Part shown: positions 56,714 to 64,000 of the stretch, piece by piece
Layout: the number at the start of each line of letters is the position of its first letter
How positions within the stretch are numbered: position 1 is the stretch's first letter
Origin: Podocnemis expansa
Taxonomy: Eukaryota; Chordata; Testudines; Podocnemididae
Direction: 5' to 3'
NCBI GenBank assembly: GCA_007922195.1
Contig: ML682220.1
Coordinates: forward strand, 496,001-560,000
Length of the DNA stretch: 64,000 bases
The notes under the pieces: model-generated
The model's input: only the letters and a program-made list of their open reading frames with translations
What the model was told of the DNA's origin: nothing
The model's database searches: none
Translations under genes and position numbers: made by a program

Positions 56714-59700
56714 TTAGATAATCCACATGAGTTGAAATCTAGTTACTTAAAATAAAAACAAACTGCAAAAGTCTAAGTAGTTTCAGATCCTTCTCTGCCC
56801 CTGCACCACCTTTCCAATTTCTGTGGTTTTACAGCCACATTTTCTTTTTTCTCCCTGGTGTTCTGGTTGAAAGGCCCTGTCGCCCAAATCAAAATTATCA
56901 GCAGTGAAACTGACCAAAGGCTCAAGGTGCTGTCTGATGCATAAAGTAAACAAACGAAAAAAGATCTAGAGACCTATGTTTTCTCCGGTCTTTCAGCTCT
57001 CATCTCAGGTGGTGTTTTTAGCAGTAGTCCTCTTACAAAACAGTCAGACAGGAATGATTTTTCCTTAGTTGATGATGTCTGTTTTAATATAATAGCTCAG
57101 AATAACAATGATCTGTTCACTGATCTCTTGTGCTCTCATCCTAGTGTTTTTAGGGCCTTGTCAATTATTCCAGCTTGACTCACTCATTTTTACAGACTCT
57201 AAAAAAAAAAAAAAAAGCTCCAAACCTGTGTTAGAAAAGGCAGAACTGTATATCAGGGTCTGGAGCATTTAAAAAAGGTTTATCTTAAGAAAACTTATAA
57301 AAATTGGGGTCTGATTTTCATTTTCATTAAAGGCCCTTCATATGGCTTTGGCCACATGAATGGATCTGACCTGAAATTACACCAGCCTCGAGGACTTTTT
57401 GCCCTGCCAGAGTGTTGTAAAGGGGCCAGAGGGCACGTCTGCCCTTCAGGTGAAGGTGTGATTGTAGCATGGGTAGGCATTCACTTGCAGTGTAGACATA
57501 GTATAAGTGTAAGTGAGAAACAGCCTCAGAATGTTTTCATCATTTCATAATAAGGAAGACACTTCAATGGGATACATGGGGAATGCCAGAAATGTGTGTG
57601 ATAAATCATGAACTTTGAAGGATGAAATGATGAATCAGAGGAATCTGACAGAAGGACGAGGAAGACAAGTAAAGGCAGGGAGTAGTTGAGGAAAAAAAGA
57701 GAGGGAAAATTATTTTTAATCATGTATTCAATCAGAAATTCTACAAACTGTGACCCACAAAGCACTTGGTAGCATAAAAAGTATTGGGTAGTCAATTGGT
57801 ATTGGTGAGTCTTCCTAGTTTGCATCTGTTGAATTACATTAAAAGAAGCTAAAATATGTAGTAAATGCTTTCCTAATATTACTTTTCCATTTAAACAGTG
57901 GCTGTGTAGTAGAGCCTCACACTTAACAACTGACCAGCCAACTACATGCTCATATGAAACTAGAATATATAGTCAGGCAGCAGCAGAAATACTCTCTCCC
58001 TTCTTCTCTGGACACAGACTAACAAACCTCCCCAAAACCATAATACAGTATAGTACTGTGTAAAATGTAAATTACTGAAGAAATAAAGGAAAAACAGCAT
58101 TTTTTTCTTTCACATAGCAGTGTTTCAAAGCTGAATTAAGTCAATATTTAGTTGCAGACTTTTTGAAAGAGCAACTATAACATTTTGTTCTGAGTTGTAA
58201 ACATTTCAGAGTTATGAACAAGTTACATTCCCAAGATGTACATAACTCTGAGCTTGTTCTGGAGTTACCTCAAAGATGATGTGTGATTGTGAATGCAAAG
58301 GTTGTGGTCCACAAAACAGTTTTTAAGTTGTGTATCATGCTATGAAAATATGTGAGAACGCCAGTATTGTATAGTTTTAACTACATGAGAAGGTAACTTG
58401 GCTCTAGATTTTAAGTATTTAGGTGCCTTAAAATGCAAATAGGCACTTAGTGGGATCTTCAAAATCACCTGAAGTGCCTAATTGCAATAGGCATCTAACT
58501 GTACTTTGGGTGGCTAAGTTATCCTTAACATCTGGACCTTTTACTCTCTGCTTTTATAATGTCCCCAAAATACTTCACTGGATTTGTTATACTACCCCAC
58601 CCAATATGGGTAAGGATGGACTAAGTTATTCTTTATATTATATATTCTCTGTTGTCACCTTTTTATTTCTGGTATTCATACTAAATGATAATGCAGATAC
58701 CAATTTTACATAAATGTATTATAAAATTTCCTTTAATATAGCTTAGTACATAATCAACTAGCCTGGATATTCTTCATCAACAAAACTACCTCAGTAAAGA
58801 TAAAATACTATACAAGTGTCCTCAACAGGTAGGTTTGGAAAAAAGTGATCAGATAAATATCATTTAATACAGTTGATCCAGCTAATGACTGAGTGGCAAA
58901 ACCTTTGAGCATTACCCAATGAACTGCTTCATCCTTACTTTCCAAATATTTCATGCTACATGCACAGATTCTGAATTAAATATTGCAACTTTGATCCTGG
59001 GTCATCTGAGATTGAAATTAGAAACCATGTGCTTTTGTGTTTAACACAAAGCAATGAGGCACAAAACAGGCCTAGTCTGAAAATATTTATCTGAAGGATG
59101 AGGGTATGCATTTTCCATACTGCTTTGACACAATTAAACTCTTTAGTTTCTCCAGTTTACCAGCAGGCTGTTTTCTCTACTGCAAAGAGATTGCAAAGTT
59201 TTTGTGGGTTTCTCAACAAAAGCATTCTCAGTGTATGCAGTTTTTATGTCCTGCTATAACTTCCAAAATAAGAGCTGATTCTCCAGTTTTCATTTATCTT
59301 ATTGTGAAAGACCAAAATTGCTTTTACAGGTTCCTTTGGAAACACATGAGTCAGACTAGTTAGATTCAAATCTTTAAGTGGCTGCATGGATTAGTACTGG
59401 GCTTGCATAAAAGACTGTGAAGGGAACTTAGTTTTGAAATGGAGCTTTATTATAGATACTATAGTACTGTCCATCTTCACCGAGTCAGCTTTCTTTTGGG
59501 GTATGAAACCAAGCCATTCCACAAGAGATGCCTTCTAATGACACTAAGACCTTCTATATTACATTTGTTGCTACAAACTAAATTTTAAATCTTCTGCAGA
59601 TGTGGAAATCGCTGGAAGTTTTAACTGCTTATTGCTTTAAACAATGTAAAAAAAAAAAATCTCTTTGAAGACTAAAAAGCTTCCTGATGAGTAATTGACT

Positions 59701-60967
59701 TGGTTTTCCTTCATGCTTGAGACCAGTTTATTTTGAGCTAATGTGGAGTTTAAAATGTGGGACTCTGAAAAGACTCAGTAAAAATAACCTAAGGTAACAT
59801 GGGATTATATTATCCTGTAAAAAAACCACTTTTGTTTCACTAAAGTGGGCTGGTATGACTCTGGACACATACCAGGAGCAAATATCATTAAGATGGGACC
59901 ATTTTTACATGTGCTGGCAGAGATTTCACTGCAGAAACACCCTTTAATTCTGCAAACTGTAACAGGCATTAAAAAAAATAGGTCATTTGAGGTTAGTATG
60001 AAGGTAGGTACACACTTTGTTTTTAAAGAGGCAGTTTAGCTGATGCTTTTCAGCCTCTTTATTAGATCAAAGAAAAACTTCATATCAGTTAATTTCTGTT
60101 GAATAGGAAATAAGTTTGCATGTTTTATGTCATGGGTTGAAGCATTTTGTTCTTACTCTTTCTTAAAAGCTAGTTGAATTTCAGAGTTGCTACTCTATCC
60201 TTATTAAGTGTAACCTAGGCCCTACTCTATGTGCACTAACAGATACATTATTAGATGCACATTATTTTGTGGGAAAGAACTACTGTGCATAATGGAAGTT
60301 GTAGCATCTTCCTTTCCCATGCAGTGTTACGCTTTTGCCATTAGCAATGTCAGTGAGATTGTACTTATTTAAAGAGTATTTAAGAAAAGCATTGAGAAAG
60401 CATCCTATAAACCGTGTTTTCACCCTGCACTTCGATGCAAGTAATGTCCCTGTTTCAAGGCTTGCATCTGCACTTGCATGCAGTTTTTTTCAAACAACAT
60501 TGTAGTAGCACAATGTGCAGGTGTTACTGGAAAGGTTGAAAGCCTGGAGTTTCAAAGAACCATTGGGCTGGGGGGAGTGAGTCCATAATCAAGATTCTAT
60601 AGCATCTTGCTCATTATCAGCAGAGTTGTTCATCAAAATTCCATTTGCAGGGTCAAACAACATTTATGCAAGCTTCTGAAAAGAATGAGATCGCACATGT
60701 GTTGCTGAGGGCATTCATACTGTGAGTGACTCATAGGAAGGAAAAACATCAGCTTGACTTTTAGATCCCAAGTTGAGTTTGCAGGTCTGATGTTAGATAA
60801 AACCACCTTTATGTGTAAAATGATAAACACGAGGCAATGTGTAGATGGCACACGTGTATTTGTGATGTTCTGATTCCCTTCCTGGGTTCAGTCATAAGCA
60901 GTGCATTTTCTTGATTTATTTCTAGGTTCATTCTTTTTTCTGTTTCCTGGTATATTATGCTAGTGCA

Positions 60968-61060
60968 ACAAAGCATCTGATGAAGTAAGATTTTCTCCCA
61001 CAAAAGCTCATGCAATAAATAAATTTGTTAGTTTTTAAGTGACACAGGACTCCTTGTTTG
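60968..61060 (+). repeat. Foldback-family repeat (right half)
   Basis: AGCATCTGATGAAGTAAGAT, TTTCTCCCACAAAAGCTCAT, AAATAAATTTGTTAGTTTTT, AAGTGACACAGGACTCCTTG in family order. It ends about 200 bases before coding exon 2. Confidence 0.8.
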
Positions 61061-61270
61061 TTTTACAGTCTCTGGGTGCCACTTTAAAAATATGGAACCA
61101 TACCAAGTTCCTGAAGAAGTGTATGCATGTATAGCTACTACAGATTGAAATTGCAGGCCCAATACACCATGGCACATATTTAAATCGTGTCACCTTATAA
61201 AACCATGTGAAAAAGTTTGCATGAATCCCTGTTAACTCCTGTTCTTTCTTTTGTTGCTAATGGCTTATAG

Positions 61271-61393
61271 CACGTGTGGAGTGAAAGTGAGGACTGCTTA
61301 CCTTTCCTGCAGTTGGCACAGGACTACATCTCTTCCTGTGGTAAAAAGACACTCCATGAAATACTGGAAAAAGTCTTCAAATCTTTCAGACCT
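61271..61393 (+). CDS. Unidentified conserved gene, coding exon 2
   Basis: 41 codons, phase 0 at both ends: HVWSESEDCLPFLQLAQDYI then SSCGKKTLHEILEKVFKSFR and P. Acceptor GGCTTATAG before 61271, donor GTAGGT after 61393. It is open throughout while flanking DNA is not, and its phase matches exon 1, giving 93 continuous residues. The segment suggests alternating amphipathic helices (LPFLQLAQDYI, LHEILEKVFKSF). The remaining exons lie beyond the right edge. Confidence 0.85.
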
Positions 61394-62887
61394 GTAGGTG
61401 CATGTTTTTCTTCTATATATTCACTATATTTGTGATTTTTAATGAAATGTGCCATTGGAAATAAGACAAATTTTTCACAATGACTTATTTGTCCAATCTC
61501 GTGGCTCAAATAAGCTAACAGTAAGTATAGGGAGCTTGTTCTTGTAAATCAGATGCCCATTTATCTCTAGCTGCTCATTTGATATATTGTGATTCCTCAC
61601 TGTGGTGGGAGGCAAATTGATGTCCCAGCCAATGGAGCAGGCACTCAACCCATATGAAAAATTGTGCGCAGTTGATCTGGCATTGAATATGAAGAATGGA
61701 ATACTTACACATAGGATTTGATGGTAGAGTCATTTCTTGGCACTGGAATTTTGGAAGTTTTCAAAAAACTGTATAAAGGAAATACAGTTTAGGGATGCTG
61801 AGGCAAATACAGTTCTGTGTTTCAAAGTAAGTTCAAATTTTCGTGTTAAGTCTCACCTGATATTTGAGTACTTCAGGATAGCTTCTGGGGAAGTGAGTAG
61901 AATAGTAATAGTTTGTTTTTGTTTTTGATTTAGAACTGTAGATTAAAAATGAAAAATTTTAGACAAGTTTTTTGGAACTTTTTAATGATACTTTGACATG
62001 CTGGTCATGAGGACTAATCTTCATCTCTGGAATTTAATGCAAAAAGCAACTTGCCAGTGGTAGGCCTATGAAATACTGGGCCTCATTTGACTAATTGTTA
62101 CACTATTACAAAACCAACTTTGACTTCAGTGGCAGCTATGAAAGAGCTTAGTTTAAAAAATATCCTCCTTGAGGGTAAAGATGAAGAGACTGGAAACTTG
62201 ATCCATCTGAGCAGCTACTCTTTACTTATGGTAAACATATAACAATGCACTTCTCAGAACAATGTCCATCCCTTGAAGGAGATTTTCCTTCCACCAGTCT
62301 ACACAGGAAAGATTTAGCAGTTTAACTAATGGAGTCGTTTCAAACCAAATTAAATGGATGCAAAAGACAATTTGAACACTTCTTATTTCTGTTTAAACTG
62401 CGTTTATTTAAATTTAGCTTAAGTCTATTAGGAATTGGTTTAAAATAAGCCAAATTAAGCCAATCTTAATAGAAAGAAATAAAATGTAATATATTCTAAT
62501 TCAAGATCATCTCTAGGCTGCACGGTGTGACACAAGCTCTAGGATGTCAAAGGCAATTTCTGCATCAAGCCGTAAATTCTGGTTTTGCTGCTGTGAATCT
62601 TTTAGAAAAATATCCAGTATTGATATAAAGACTTCATGTGACTGAAAATTTACCCCATCCATAGATAATTAATTGCTGGAACAAGGTTATTCTCACTATG
62701 AAAAACTTGCTCCTTGTTTCTAGTCTGAATTAGTCCGGCTTCAGTTTCCAACCATTGGATCTTTTTTCTGTTAGATCAAATTACCAGAAATCTTTTGCTT
62801 AAGTAGGTACTTCTAAACTGTGATCAAGTCACCTATTAACCTTCTCTCGCTTCTTTAGTCTCTTGCTATAAAGCAGGTTTTCTAGAC

Positions 62888-62960
62888 CAGTGGTTCTCAA
62901 CAGTTTTGGACTCAGGACTCATTTGTAAACCTTGATTGCCTGTTGGGACCTAGTAAATAG
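62888..62960 (+). mobile_element. Truncated hAT-like terminus
   Basis: CAGTGGTTCTCAACAGTTTT is the classic hAT-Charlie-type end. No matching right end (GTTGAGAACCACTG) was found in the remaining kilobase, so the element is truncated or its right end has decayed. Confidence 0.55.
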
Positions 62961-63521
62961 CTTTAGTACAAAAAAGTCTGTCTGTCTAAATATTAATAAG
63001 TATGCCATGCATACCACTGTGGCAGCTCCTGTGAATCCTGTCCCACTGAGGTGGCTGGCCTTGGCTCCCTGTTCCACATGTTGCAACCTAGTGCACAGGA
63101 TTGCAGCAGCACTTATTCATCCAACTTATTACATCATAGATGAAGGGGCAGCTGGGCCAGTACTGAGCAGTCCTGTCATCCTGGACACCAGGTTGCAACG
63201 CATGGAGCAGGGGACTGAGTCCAGACAGCCCACAAGACTAGAGCTATAGGAGCTGGCACTGTGGGGTGAGTGTGGGGCAGGTTCTGCTACACTTCCATCC
63301 CTACAAAGGGCTTCTGTGTGACTCTTTTGATACATTTTGGCAACCTAATCTTAGGTCGGAACTCACAGGTGGAAAAACCAGTTTTGGACCTCAGTTCACT
63401 CTTGCAGTTGTGTTCATGTAAGGGTTTACATCATTTAATTAAACTGCTGAAAGTTTGTGTGCAAACCAGTCCTAATACTGAGATGTTTATTGGAGAGGTT
63501 TTCCTCTGTTACAGACTACAG

Positions 63522-63851
63522 TAGGGGTGGGTAAGATACAGCTCATCTGAGGGCTGTGTCTGACTCACCATGACTCCCAGCTGGCTCTCTGCCACCACAC
63601 CACCTACCCAGCTGGCTCTGTGCTGCTCTCCCCCGCTTCACCTCACCCCCCATTGCTCCAGCCAGCTCCAGAGCTAGATCTCCATCTCCACTACTGCACC
63701 GGCCAGCTCTCTGCTGCCCCTCTGGCCAGCTCCAGGGCCAGCTGTCCACCATCCTCTCCCCACCACCATGGCCCACTGTCGGGCTGGATGGCCCCACAGC
63801 CAGCTCTTCACTTCCGCTTGGCCCATCTGTGAAAATTATTGCCCATCCCTG
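63522..63851. mobile_element. hAT-like element with near-perfect TSD
   Basis: Left end TAGGGGTGGGTAAGATACAG (first base probably C originally); right end AATTATTGCCCATCCCTG. Flanks GACTACAG (63514-63521) and TACTACAG (63852-63859) match at 7 of 8. The interior is a CCAGCTC-rich repeat that opens spurious frames. Confidence 0.75.
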
Positions 63852-64000
63852 TACTACAGAGTAAAGCAAGCACACTCACAATAGGATTTTCTTGTTTTTA
63901 ACATCAGAACAGTAGCACTTCTATACACTATCTTTGTACTTAAAAACAACAATTTTTCAACTTTTGTGCCTTTACTAAATCAAAACAAGTTTTCATCAGT

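Larger units (their letters stand above)
52329..61270. other. Intron 1 of the 52-kb gene
   Basis: 8.9-kb GT-AG intron. Contents: hairpin repeat copy D, a decayed CORE-SINE (about 53165-53300, reverse), a 3-kb CR1 copy and a foldback half copy at 60968. Stretches 56.75-60.9 kb are AT-rich with no feature I can support. Confidence 0.75.
61394..64000. other. Intron 2 (partial) of the 52-kb gene
   Basis: Non-coding to the window end. It includes a truncated hAT-like end at 62888 and a hAT-like element at 63522-63851. No third exon is recognised. Confidence 0.65.

Noticed and set aside
63543..63875. 110-codon minus-strand frame near the right edge
   Set aside because: It lies inside the hAT-like element and follows a CCAGCTC repeat.
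1..64000. CRISPR arrays, bacterial operons, phage or plasmid modules, rRNA operons
   Set aside because: No regularly spaced repeats with unique spacers, no ribosome-binding-site-led gene runs, and the two recognised genes are intron-containing vertebrate genes.

Overview
The window is vertebrate nuclear DNA, almost certainly from a reptile and most likely a turtle (a crocodilian is the alternative). Two split genes are recognised from spliced coding exons. The rest is intron and spacer packed with old transposable elements: CR1 LINEs, CORE/MIR-like SINEs, many short hAT-like and other terminal-inverted-repeat elements, and a DIRS-like retroelement. That mix is what one expects in turtle and crocodilian genomes. 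No bacterial, phage or CRISPR-type content is visible.

Positions 1-1803, minus strand: the first two coding exons of METTL6, a tRNA-Ser m3C methyltransferase; the rest of the gene lies left of the window. Positions 3781-4160: a CpG-rich divergent promoter. Positions 3931-29448, plus strand: a complete EAF1 (ELL-associated factor 1) in six coding exons. All splice sites are canonical and the phases join into a 259-residue protein. A 3' UTR follows, probably to about 31.8 kb. METTL6 and EAF1 are also head to head in human, so this pair is conserved.

EAF1 intron 4 (10080-25962) is 15.9 kb long and is swollen by insertions, including a rearranged DIRS-like element at about 17.86-22.7 kb. Positions 31.3-51.9 kb hold repeats, including three related miniature elements built from short palindromic words, and a long inverted duplication at 32.6-33.9 kb. 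I found no convincing gene there. COLQ, next to EAF1 in human, was not detected.

Positions 51.9-52.5 kb are a second CpG island. It drives a plus-strand gene whose first coding exon (52173-52328) and second coding exon (61271-61393) join in frame as 93 residues. The sequence looks like a strongly conserved vertebrate protein, but I cannot name it. Its first intron carries a nearly 3-kb dead CR1 copy. The gene runs off the right end.

The genes are ordinary conserved housekeeping-type loci. The less ordinary material is in the repeats: a dispersed hairpin-forming family found beside both CpG islands, a foldback family, word-palindrome miniature elements, and the DIRS rearrangement.
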